Shown here in pieces: positions 13,391-25,400 of a stretch of 64,000 nucleotides of DNA. Below the pieces are notes generated by a model. The model did no database searches and was not told the DNA's origin. It saw only the letters and a list, made by a program, of their open reading frames with translations. The translations under genes and the position numbers were made by a program. The DNA is from Prunella strophiata (Eukaryota > Chordata > Aves > Passeriformes > Prunellidae): the NCBI GenBank assembly GCA_036583965.1, contig JAZBQD010000026.1, positions 3,841,400 to 3,905,399 on the forward strand, in the 5' to 3' direction. Each line of letters opens with the position of its first letter. Within the stretch, counting starts at the first letter, position 1.

Positions 13391-13393
13391 GTT

Positions 13394-13593
13394 CCTGTCC
13401 CCTGTCCCCTATCCCCTGTCCCTGTTCCTGTCCTGTCCCTATCCCCTGTCCCTATCCCCTATCCCCTATCCCCTGTCCCTGTCCCTATCCCCTGTCCCTG
13501 TCCCTGTCCCTATCCCCTGTCCCTATCCCCTATCCCCTATCCCCTGTCCCTGTCCCTGTCCCTATCCCCTGTCCCTATCCCCTATCCCCTATC

Positions 13594-13663
<70 letters not shown>

Positions 13664-13851
13664 ATCCCCTATCCCCTGTCCCTGTCCCTATCCCCTGTCC
13701 CTGTCCCTATCCCCTGTCCCTGTCCCTATCCCCTATCCCCTATCCCCTGTCCCTATCCCCTATCCCCTATCCCCTATCCCCTATCCCCTATCCCCTGTCC
13801 CTATCCCCTATCCCCTATCCCCTGTCCCTATCCCCTGTCCCTGTCCCTATC

Positions 13852-13897
<46 letters not shown>

Positions 13898-13995
13898 ATC
13901 CCCTGTCCCTGTCCCTGTCCCTATCCCCTATCCCCTGTCCCTGTCCCTATCCCCCTGATCCCCTGTCCCTATCCCTGTCCCTATCCCTGTCCCCT

Positions 13996-14035
<40 letters not shown>

Positions 14036-14036
14036 C
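13394..14036. repeat. TCCCTG / TCCCCTA mixed tandem array upstream of NUP62 copy A
   Basis: Interspersed 6-mer (TCCCTG) and 7-mer (TCCCCTA) units for about 640 bases. On the opposite strand they read GGGACA and GGGGATA, so runs of three or four G recur every 6-7 bases, which makes the G strand a strong G-quadruplex candidate. The units resemble, but are not, the vertebrate telomere repeat TTAGGG. A longer array of the same two units lies outside NUP62 copy B in the opposite orientation, so it belongs to the inverted duplication. Open frames reading Ser-Leu-Ser-Pro across it are repeat artefacts. Confidence 0.95.
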
Positions 14037-14084
14037 GTCTCTCACTCCGCTCCCGCAGCCGCGTCCCCGTCCCCACAGCAACGC

Positions 14085-14207
14085 CAGCACGCCCCGCCCC
14101 TCTCACCGCAAGCAGCCAATCGGAGCCCCTCGCCCGCGAGTGGCGGCAGCTCCGCCCAATGGGGGGCGCAGGGGGGGCGGCGGCGCGGGCGGCGCGGGCG
14201 GGGCGCG
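14085..14207 (+). promoter_or_regulatory. NUP62 copy A core promoter (GC box and two CCAAT boxes)
   Basis: A TATA-less, CpG-rich segment with CCAAT at 14116-14120 and 14156-14160 (NF-Y type, 40 bases apart) and an Sp1-like CCCCGCCCC near 14092. The same two CCAAT boxes occur inverted in arm B (39820-39824 and 39860-39864), so the promoter was duplicated with the gene. This fits a housekeeping nucleoporin. The transcription start is not determinable by eye, so it is uncertain how much of the following GCC tract is in the mRNA. Confidence 0.65.
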
Positions 14208-14209
14208 GT

Positions 14210-15536
<1,327 letters not shown>

Positions 15537-15539
15537 GCC

Positions 15540-18500
15540 ATGAGCCAGTTCAGCTTCGGGGCGGCCGCGCCCGGCGGCGCCTTCGGCCTGGGCGCGCCCC
15601 GCGCCGCCGCCACCGCCGCCGCCACCACCGCGGCCACCAGCGGCTTCTCCTTCTCCGCGCCCGCCGCGCCCGCCTCCAGCGGCTTCAGCTTCGGCAGCGC
15701 GGCGCCGGCGGCGGGCGGCGGCGGCGGCCAGCCCGCCGGGCTCTTCTCCTTCAGCAGGACGGGCACGGCCGCGCAGCCCTCGGGCTTCAGCTTCGGCTCG
15801 GCCGGCGCGGCCCCCGCGGCCCCGGCAGCCGCCGCCTTCCCGCTGGGGTGAGAGCCGGGCACGGACAGAGGGACGGGCGGACAGACGGGGGGACGGACGG
15901 ACGGACGGAGCGGGGTCCTGCGGGAGCTGTGCGGGGGAAGCGGCACGGAGCGAGCCTTGGCCCTTGTGCCCGGCGCTTCCCAGCGCCCTGCAGCGCTCGG
16001 CGAGCCCGGCACCGTCCCGGCCGAGCTCTCGTGGGGAGCCGCACACGGGCCGGGCAGGAGATTGCCGCGGCTCCGTCTGGAACCGGGGGGAAAGGCGTGC
16101 ACACAGAAATGCTAAAGCTCTGCTGCCGGATATAAAACGTCTCGTTCTTTCTGACCCGAATCCGGAGTGCTCGGAATGTTTTCCCATTGGCAGTTTGGGA
16201 GGGATTTGCCCTTCAGGAAAGGCTGCGCGGTTCTGGAGCGGTTCTGCAGAACTGCTGCTGTCAAAGCTTGCCAGATGGGAGCTGTGGGAAGGGAGCTCAA
16301 ATGGGGACGAGCAGAAAAAACCAGCCTTGTGTGGAGGGAGTGGAAATGGTGAGCAGAGAGAAGGAGCAGCTTCACGTGTGCTGCCTTAGATGCCCTGTGG
16401 TACCTGGGTGGGTGGAGGTGATGAAGGGAGGGTCAGTAGGAAGAGCCCTAAGGGGGGATGGCAGCTGACAGCAGCTGGATGGAGTCTGTTGTCAGAACTG
16501 GGACACGAGCCTGGCCAGGTGGGCATCTCTTTGAAAGGAGGTTTCTGCTGTCAGCAAATGGTCAGGGACAAAGCCAGCTGTGTCCTTGAGTGGATGTGTG
16601 TCTCAAGCAGCATGGCTTCCTTTCTTTTCTTTCCTTTCCCAGGGCAAACACTCCCAAAGTGACCTTTGGAGCCAGCACTGCCACTGCAGCCCCTGCAATC
16701 ACGGGGGGCTTTTCCTTTGGAGCCCCGGCTGCCACCAGCACGCCCTCGAGTCAGGCAGCAGCCCCGGCTGGCTTTGCCTTTGGCTCTGCTGGCAGCAGCA
16801 GCAGCAGCACGGCCCCGGCTGGCAGCACAGGAGGCTTCACCTTCTCCAGCGGCAGCGCGGCCGCGGCGGGAACCGCCGGCTTCAGCATCGGCAGCGCGGC
16901 CGCGCCGGCCACGGCCGCAGGGCTGAGCTTGGGCACGGCCCCCGCGGCTGCTGCCACCACCAGCACAGCCACCCTGGCAGCTGCCAGCCCCGCAGCAGCG
17001 CCCTTCAGCCTCGGGGGGCAGCCCTCAGGTGGGTGAGCAGCCCGGGGGCTGGGCTGTGGCACACTGTGGCACAGGCGCTCAGCCTGGGGCCATTGGCAGG
17101 GGCTGGCCCAGCCTCAGCCCCAGTGGGTGCAGCTGTGAGCAGCAGGTGAGCAGCACTGCCAGCAATGAGCCATGGGCTGCCCAGGTGTGCTGAGCAGCCA
17201 CCAAAGGGAGCAGAGGGCACACAGGGCAATGCATGAACATGAGGGGATAAAAGGTTGGGCTAAAGAACAAGAAGGGCAGGGGCTTGTGGTCTCCTCAAGT
17301 GGTGTGGTGTTATTTTGTATGGGTTGGAGCTCTCTGAAATTGCATGGGCATGCTCTGTGTATCGTGGCCATCTCAAGTGTCACATGTGCTGTGTCACAGC
17401 CTCAGGAGCAGCAGGAGCCTGGGGGCCTTTGGCATGGGGATACCTGAGGCTGCAGTGCAGGCGAGGCTCTGCAGCCTCTGGCTTCTGCTGGGGCAGAGTG
17501 GAGCCAGGGGCTGGAGCCAGAGGTGTTTCTGACAGGCCTGTCCAGGGGCTGCAGTGCTGGGGGGCAATTGCTCTTTAGCCTGGAGCAAGGAAGTCCATCT
17601 TTTCCTTTTGCTCCTGCTTCCAGGTCTAACCTTTGGGGCCCTGCCTTCAACAGCAGCCACCAGCACAACCACGGCAACGCTGACCACGAGCACCAGCCAG
17701 GCACCCACCCTGTCCTTTGGGGCCAAGCTGGGAGGTAGGAAGCTGCTCTAGAAAACAATTCCTCAAGGCTTTGGGAAATCTGCTCTCCTCCTGGCAATAG
17801 CTGTCTGTTGGACGTAGACAAATATCTTACGCTGGGCTGTGGGAAAGGGCCAGAGGCATTTGTTCCTGTGGGTTTGCCCTGGCAGAGATGATCTGTGACA
17901 GCTCCTGGAGCCACAGGACAGCATCTCTTGTGGTTCTGATTGTGTCCTACGTGCCAGGTTCTGGTCTGTGCTTGTTTGGGGAGCACAGGGGAAGGGAGGC
18001 ACAATCTTCAAGGGCACATTGTGAAGGACTGGGAGTGGAGGGAGAATTAGAGGAAGAGGAGGTTCAAATGCTGACATGCCCAAGAAGCAGGTGTGGCTGG
18101 GCAGTTGGTGCCACCCTCCCAGCAGGGTTGTTGTGCAGGGGTGGGAGCTCAGTGTGCTCTGTTGGTACACCTGGTGCTCTTTGTCCCTGCAGTCACATCC
18201 ACAGCTGCCACCACGGCCTCCACCACCAGCACCACCTCAGTGCTGGGCTCCACAGGGCCCTCCTTGTTTGCATCTGTGGCAACTTCTTCAGCCCCAGCCT
18301 CCTCCAGCAGCACGGGCCTCTCACGTGAGTCTCTGCAGGCAGGTTTGTCCCTGGGGCAATCCAGGAGCAGCCTGGCTGCTGCTGCTGCAGGGGAGGGGCA
18401 GCAGGCTGGGCCCAGCTTTCCCAAGGGGAAAGCCCTGCACTCCATGGCTTATGCAACCTCTTCATGGTGTCTTCTCTTCACAGTGGGTGCCACTTCCACT

Positions 18501-21500
18501 GGTTCCACTGGGACAGCCAGCCTGGGCACACTTGGCTTTGGATTGAAGCTTCCTGCAACAACAGCTGCCACAACGAGCACTGCCACTGGTAGGAACAGGA
18601 TGCTGAAAGTCACTGCACAGAAGGGACTGTGACTTCAGTGCTCTGCAGAGGTGGCAAGGGCCATGTTAGAGTAGCAGCACAGCAGTTCTCATTTGTAAAG
18701 CCCTCAAGGAACTGCAAACAACATGGTCTGTGTTTCTTGGATTCTTTTCCATCTCTTTGTGGAAACACACAAGTTCTGTCATCCACTGCAGAGGTGCAGG
18801 GGAGGAGCTGGGTGTGCTGGCAGTGATTGGTTCTGACAGTGAAACATGGGGACATTGACAAGGCTGTGGGCTGGGAATGTTTTCATTCCCTCCTTGCCAA
18901 ACACAGCATTGGCTGTTGTTCCCTTCAGAGGGATCTGCTGCAGCTCCTACAGCCATGGGCAGTGCCCCCTGCAGCTGCTCTCTGCTTGTGAGGTACCAGC
19001 TGTGTCCCCTGCTGCTGCTTGACTTGAATCTTCCTCCTGCAGGGACTACTTCTGCTGCTGGCTTTCCTTTGAATCTGAAGCCACTGACTACCACTGGTGC
19101 CATTGGAGCTGTGACCTCCACAGCTGCCATAACCACAGCCAGCACACCCAGGTGGGTGTTTGGGTTGCACTGCCCATCTCCTGCCTGGCCAGGAGCAGCT
19201 GCAGGGCTCAGCCTGGGCTGTGGAGGAGGAGGAGGGGGAAATCAGGGAGTGTTGTGGTGTTTCTCTTGCCTGACCTCGTGTCCTGTGCTGCCCCTCCCTC
19301 CCTCTCAGTGCCCCCCCAGTGATGACTTATGCCCAGCTGGAGAGTTTGATCAACAAGTGGAGTCTGGAACTGGAAGACCAAGAGAAGCACTTCCTCCATC
19401 AAGCTACACAGGTCAATGCCTGGGACAGGATGCTGATAGAGAATGGAGAGAAGGTGAGGTGACCTCCAGGGCAGCCTCATTCTGCTTGCTCAGCTCCTTA
19501 AAGGCTCTGTGAGAGATGCAGCAAGCCATTGAGTGGGACTTTGTACTTGTAAGGGAATTAGATGGGAGCTCCACCTGGGTGCTTGTCACAGTCTCTGTGT
19601 GTGTCTGTTCTGGCCTTTAGGCCTTGGAAATCTCTTCTGTGCCTTTGCTCTGTGACACCCACTTCTCTTAGGGGGGATCATTCCAAGCTGAACCTGCCTT
19701 ATTCCCTCCTGGCTCTGTAAATCTTTGTGTGGCCATCTCTTGTTTCCTGCAGAACTTGCATGGTGCTGCTTTCTCCCTCCCTACCTCTCTTCTTTGGAGA
19801 GCTGCCTTCCTGGCTTTCAAGGTGTAATGAAATCTCTTCTGTTTCCAGATTACTTCGTTACACAGAGAAGTAGAGAAGGTGAAGGTTGACCAGAAGAGGT
19901 AGGAGACCACGAGCACTTGAAATGATTTTATTTCTTCTCTGCATTGTCCTGCCTGGTTGTGGGACAGCTCTGCAATGCCTGCAGCATGAAGGGCAAGCAG
20001 GTGGCATTTTCTCTTTGCAGACTGGATCAGGAACTGGACTTCATTCTGTCCCAGCAGAAGGAGCTGGAGGACTTGCTGACCCCTCTGGAGGAGTCTGTGA
20101 AGGAGCAGAGCGGGACCATCTACCTGCAGCACGCGGATGAGGAGCGGGAGAGGACGTGAGGCACAGCCCTGCTGGGGAGGGGATGAGCTCTGTGCTGTGC
20201 TCACAGCACTCAGGAGATGCACTTGGCATGGGTGACAGCATTGAACAATCAGTGCCTGCTGTCTGATATTAATCCTCTTTCATGCATGACAATCTTAGAT
20301 TTTACTCTTTAGAAAGTAGAACAGTGAGTGGAAGCCCTTGAATCAGCATGAAAAGCTCTTTGTATGTTGGTGTAATCAGCTGTCTGGGAAGAGGTTACTA
20401 ATTTTGGCATAATCTCAGGAAATTGATTCTTCAGTGTCGGAAGTGGTATGATCAGAGTCAAGTATATGTGGCATGAGCCCCCTCAAGCCATTAGTGATGC
20501 ATCTTAGCAGGGTAATTAAAGGCAGTGTTTGTCTACTTCAAGAGATAAGGCACCTTGAATCCAGGCTTGCTGCTTCCTCCAGTTCCACAAAGCCTTGCAG
20601 GAAGTCCTCCATTCTCTTGCTTGTCTGTAGATCAAGGGAGACAGGGGCTGGGTGTCCCTTCATGTGGCTTTGGAGCCTCTCTGGCTGCTCTTCCCAGGTC
20701 TCTGCTCCCCTTGGCTGCAGATGTGGAAGCTCATTCTGATTGCCCAGAGCTACTGTGACTGCAGGCAGGTCTTCAGGCTTGGCCTTAACCCTTCTGATCT
20801 TGGTTCCTGTTTGTGCTCTGCAGCTACAAACTGGCTGAAAACATTGATGCTCAGCTGAAGCGCATGGCACAGGATCTGAAGGACATCACTGAGCACCTGA
20901 ACACATCCAGAGGCCCAGCAGACACAAGTGACCCGGTAAATGCAAGCTTCTATTTTTATTTTTTATTTGAAGTTTGTCTTGATGCTCCTTATGGCTGTAC
21001 TCGGCAGCTTTTTTTCAGTAAAAGTTTTCCTTCAGAATTGCAGACTGAGTTTTTCCACATTAATTTTAAATTTTCCCACCTCAAGACTAATGTTATGAAT
21101 GTTCTACTGGTTCCTAGATCTAGATTAAAATATGCCAAAGCCAATGACATATCATCTAAACTGTGCAGTTTTCTTGCTGGTATGGAGTAGCAAAGTAGCA
21201 GCATTGCTGCACACACTTCCCTGGCAAAGTGGCTGCTGCCTTAGGGAAGCTGGCCAAGGAGAAACTTGCCTTTGACTCCTCTTGCTGTTTGTGCAGTCTC
21301 ACAACTGACTTGCACCTTCTCTCTCTGCTCAGCTTCAGCAGATCTGTAAAATTTTGAATGCACACATGGATTCCCTGCAGTGGATTGACCAGAATTCAGG
21401 TGAGATTTGTCCTGCAGCCTTTTGGCAATGTGAATGGGAAGCAGGAGCATGTGTGTGAGTGTTCATCCTTGAACTCTTGAGGTTACCTGAGGAATCTTCC

Positions 21501-21804
21501 TCCTCACCTTCAGTGGCAGTGTCCCTTCAGGGCTTGAATTCTCCTGCTGTGCCTGGTTGGGGCCTCTGCTGAGAAGCCACTCTTGGCAACTGCTGGTGTT
21601 TTACCAAAAAAAACCCTGCTCTAATGTTTTTCTTTGTCCTGCAGGCAAAACTTTGTCATGCAGGGTTGTGTTCTGGGGTGACTGTGACATTAATCCCTTG
21701 TTTCTGCCACAGCTGTGCTGCAGAGGAAGGTGGAGGAGGTGACCAAGGTTTGTGAGAGTCGCCGCAAGGAGCAGGAGCGCAGCTTTCGGATCACCTTTGA
21801 TTGA
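15540..21804 (+). CDS. NUP62: Nucleoporin p62, copy A, intact 12-exon gene (NUP62CL syntenic locus)
   Basis: NUP62 is the FG nucleoporin of the central transport channel, partnering NUP54, NUP58 and NUP88/NUP214. Coding exons by GT-AG and phase: 15540-15847, 16643-17028, 17624-17734, 18193-18324, 18484-18588, 19043-19151, 19309-19453, 19849-19898, 20021-20155, 20824-20935, 21333-21399, 21713-21804. They join to 1752 bases, 583 aa plus stop (human p62 is 522 aa). Residues 1 to about 380 are Ala/Thr/Ser-rich with FG repeats (FSFG, FGLG, VTFG, FAFG, LTFG, LSFG); from about 385 comes the conserved Nsp1-type coiled coil (MTYAQLESLINKW, DQELDFILSQQKELEDLL, KEQSGTIYLQHADEE, MDSLQWIDQN, QERSFRITFD at the C terminus). 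Human NUP62 has an intronless coding region; this intron-rich gene beside RBM41 and DNAAF6 fits the locus that became NUP62CL in mammals. The start follows a GCC-rich leader with GCGCC before ATGA. Exon 10 differs from conserved residues at three sites kept by copy B. Confidence 0.95.
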
Positions 21805-21898
21805 AACATTCCCAAGTTCAAAGGATGGACATAAAACCTCCTCAGAAAACAGAGGTGTTTGCAGTTTGAAATGATGACCTGACTTTTGTTTTTCTTGA

Positions 21899-21904
21899 AA
21901 TAAA
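21899..21904 (+). promoter_or_regulatory. NUP62 copy A poly(A) signal
   Basis: AATAAA 95 bases after the stop codon. A second AATAAA lies at 22176-22181. In copy B the equivalent of the first site reads AGTAAA. The 3' end converges with RBM41, whose own signal is at 22211-22216. Confidence 0.8.
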
Positions 21905-22210
21905 ATGTGTTGTTTGTTCCAATGGTGATCTTTGATGTGTTGGACATGAGAAGCTGAGAAACTGCCTGAAGTCTGTGGGGGAAATGTGGTCTCTGTGCTT
22001 CAGCTGTGCCTGCAGACTGAGATACACAAATGCTGCTGTGCAGGGCTCAGGGCAGTCTCTGTCTCTAGGGGAGCCAGCAGAGCTGGGAGGCTCCCAGGAC
22101 TGAAGTGTGGACACAGTCCTGCAGCAGCAGAGTGCAGCACACTTGCCTCTAGAAGACTTGTGGACTACAAACATCAATAAACACACTAAGGCAATACCAC
22201 AATAAGTGCA

Positions 22211-22216
22211 TTTATT
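22211..22216 (-). promoter_or_regulatory. RBM41 poly(A) signal (minus strand)
   Basis: TTTATT on the plus strand, AATAAA on the minus strand, about 205 bases after the RBM41 stop. It places the 3' ends of NUP62 copy A and RBM41 within about 300 bases, tail to tail. Confidence 0.7.
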
Positions 22217-22422
22217 TATCTGGCCTCTTCTCTCTCTCCTTGCCACAACAGTGGACAGACAGTGCCCATCTCTCAAGAAGAGCCCAGTCCCCAGCTCTCC
22301 CTTCCCCACTCTGAGATTGCTGGACCTGCACCTTGGTTTCCAACAGTCCTGCATTGTCCCAGGTTCAACCACAGCTTTCCCACAGCTCACTGAACTCCAC
22401 AAGGCTGCTGGTTCTCCATCCC

Positions 22423-25400
22423 TCACGTGGCAGGAGGGTTCTCTGCAGCAGAGGAGCTGGGGCTGGCAGAGTCAGCCTCTGGCAAATGCTTCCTGCTTTT
22501 CCCAAAGGCGATCACCAGGGGCTTTCCCTGCAGCTTGTACCCATTCAGCAGCTGCAGGGCACTCTGGGCTGACTCTATGTCTGCAATGAGAGGGCACAGT
22601 GGGCACAGGACACCCAGCACCTGCTGGCATAGGGACACAGGGTCATCCTGTGGGTGTTCCCATCTGAGGGCCACTCAGCCTGCTCTAGTGCAGCCACTCT
22701 GCCATGCTGAATGAGCACTGCCCCTGACAGACAGCATCGCTTCTGCCCTGGTAAATCCCCTTCCAACGCAGGGAAAGGAGCATGGCACAACAGGAAGAGA
22801 AGGGAGTGAACTCCCCTGCTTCTCCTTGGAAAGAAAGCTTGGCAGCAGCACAGTGCCCTGCAGGAGGGTGTGAGACCTTTGGGAGTCAGGGAAGAAGGGA
22901 GAGGCACGAGGCAGCAACTCACCAGGGAAGGTGATGAAGGCCTGACCCCTCATGCGGCCGCTGAGGAGGCGGAACTGGAGCAGGGGGCTGTCCTCCTTCT
23001 GGAACCGAGCAAACAGGGACACCAGGTCCTGCACTGTCACTCGGGGGCCCAGGTTCTTCAAATACAGCACCTGTAACACACACAGAGGGTCAGCCAGCCA
23101 GGCAGACACCTTTCAGCCTGGTCCCAAATCTGTACAGCTCAAGGTGTGAATTAGCTCAACACCCACATGCTAATGATGGCATTTACAGGACAGGTGGGTG
23201 TACAGAGAAACGTAGCTCTGAACTCAAGGCATCATTCTGCTTGCCTGCATCAAGCATGACAGTTTCAGTTCATTATAAAACAGTTCAGTTTATTCAGTTC
23301 ATTCAGTTTATTTATAAAACAGTTCAGTTTATTCAGTTCATTCTGTTTATTTATAAAGTGCAATAATCTCCAGCTACCAGACAGGAACAGTTTGAGTAAA
23401 GGTACAGCAGGCCTCAGCCAGGCCCAAACAGAGCACATCTTGACAGGTGACCTGCTGGAGCCAGGGAGGGCTGGGCTCACAAGTACAACTTTGCCAGGCT
23501 GGTGCCTTCCCATCAGAGCCCAAGGACCCTTTTCCCCCCAGAGCTGAGACTGCTCATCCCCTTGGTCTGGAGGATCAGCCCAGCAACTTCAAGGCAACAG
23601 CAAAGAGGAGCCTTTGCCTACTGACACAGCTTCAGGGCATCCTGCTGAGCAAAGATAAATCCTGGCTCATCTCAGCTTACCTTGCTGGGCTCCCCTGGAT
23701 GGTAGGATGAGAACTTGGGAATGTTCCGGAGTTCTTCCTCTGACAGGCGGTTCTTGAGGATCTCCTCTTCTGGGACAAACTTGACTGGCTCTTTGATAAC
23801 CACAGGCCTTGGAGGGGACTGGTGGGGCTCTGTTGTAGAAACACTGGGACTTGCTGCCTGTTCTGCTTGCTCCTCCTGGTCTGGAAGTGATGACTCCCCA
23901 GTCATAGCCCCCTGTGGGGCTGGGGACAAGCAGGGGTCACTTGTAGCAGACTGGACTTCTTCAGGGCTTTTCTTGCTCAGCAGCTCTTGGTAAACACTCT
24001 CCAGATGAACCATGGGGTCCTTTTCATCTGCTCCCTTCTTCTGAGTGTCATCTAATTCATAACAGAGATATGTGGTAACTATCACCAAAACCTGGAAAAC
24101 ACACAGACTGCAAGAAGAGACACAAAGGACAAACCCTGTTTCACCCCAGCCTCTGTGCCCAGGCCCTGCAGGTCGTCTAAAACAAGAGCAGCCCCAGCAA
24201 GTGCTGGTTCCCCAGCTCAGGATGAACCTGCAGAGTAGCAGCTCCACCCCTGTTACATCAGAGCTCTTTTCAGAGATGCCCTCATTTGCTTATCTGCAGC
24301 CACATTTCAGCACTTTCTAGTGACTTCAACACAGTTTCCTCCTCCTCCATGTGCAGCAAGGATGGGCCATGCTGCCTTCCTGTACCACTACATGGAATAG
24401 GAACATTTGGCTTTCAAGGACATCAGATTAAGCTCCTGGGTTTAAAGAAGGTCCATGACATGGACTGATCAATGATCTCTTTTAATTCTCTTTAATGGAA
24501 ATGAGGACAAATGTGAGAGCAGCATCTCCCAGCCTTCAACTGGACCCAATTCCACTTCAGGGACGAGGCTTTAACAAGTCATTCCTCCTCTTATCTGCTC
24601 TGTGCCTTGGAATTCTTCACCCCCTGCAGTTACCTCAGAGAAGGAACCATCTCCAGTGCCACCCAGGCACTTTGTGTAACTCAGACCTCGAGGCTCTACC
24701 AAAGCATCACCCCAGCTCCTCTCCCATGCCCCGAGCTGCTCTGCACTACATGCAACACCCCAAGGAGATCCAGAAACAGACTTTAAAAGCCTCTATATTA
24801 AACCCTTCAGAGAAGAAAATATCTCCTCCCACACAGCACCAAAGCAGAAGCACATCTTCAGGGACAGAAGGCCAGACAGAAAAGTGCTGCCCTCCCACAG
24901 GGGCTGGCTGTGCGTGCTGGAGGCAGGCAGGGAGAGCCCCGAGGGCAGGACCTTGGTGGTAGAGGGCTCGGAGGAAGGCGTGCCGGTCGGCTCCCTGGAA
25001 AAGAGCCCTCTCGATCTCCATCTCCCGCCGGCTCAGCTGCTTGCTGCCCGCAAACCTCTGCGGCAGCGCCAGGATGCGCCGCCGCTCCTCCAGCTTCTCT
25101 TGGATGGCATCCAGCCGCTCCCGCGTGGCCTCCGGGGCCGCCCCCAGCCCCGAGCCCTGCAAAACAAGCACGGCTGGGCTCAGCAATGGCACAGCCCCAG
25201 CCCTGCACTGGGTGGGTGCTGGCAGCTGTGAGATTTGACCTGTGAGGCTGGTCCAGTCCAATCTGGCCAGCTCTGGACCTTACCCTGGTCAATCTCACAT
25301 AGGACAAAAGTAAGAGATGAAAGGCGCTCTTTTCCTCTCGGGAACGAAGTCCTACTTTATTTCCTTGGTAGGAGCCACCAGACAATCCACAGGGCTTCCC

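Noticed and set aside
13353..13958. Ser-Leu-Pro-rich open frames in the TCCCTG/TCCCCTA arrays (also 39732-41533 on the minus strand)
   Set aside because: They are low-complexity translations of a tandem array with no conserved domain.
13394..14036. Interstitial telomere sequence
   Set aside because: Units are TCCCTG and TCCCCTA, not CCCTAA; no true TTAGGG run was found.
19668..20222. Minus-strand open frame across NUP62 exons 8-9 (mirrored at 35011-35646)
   Set aside because: It is the antisense of real NUP62 exons; conservation belongs to the plus-strand coiled-coil frame.
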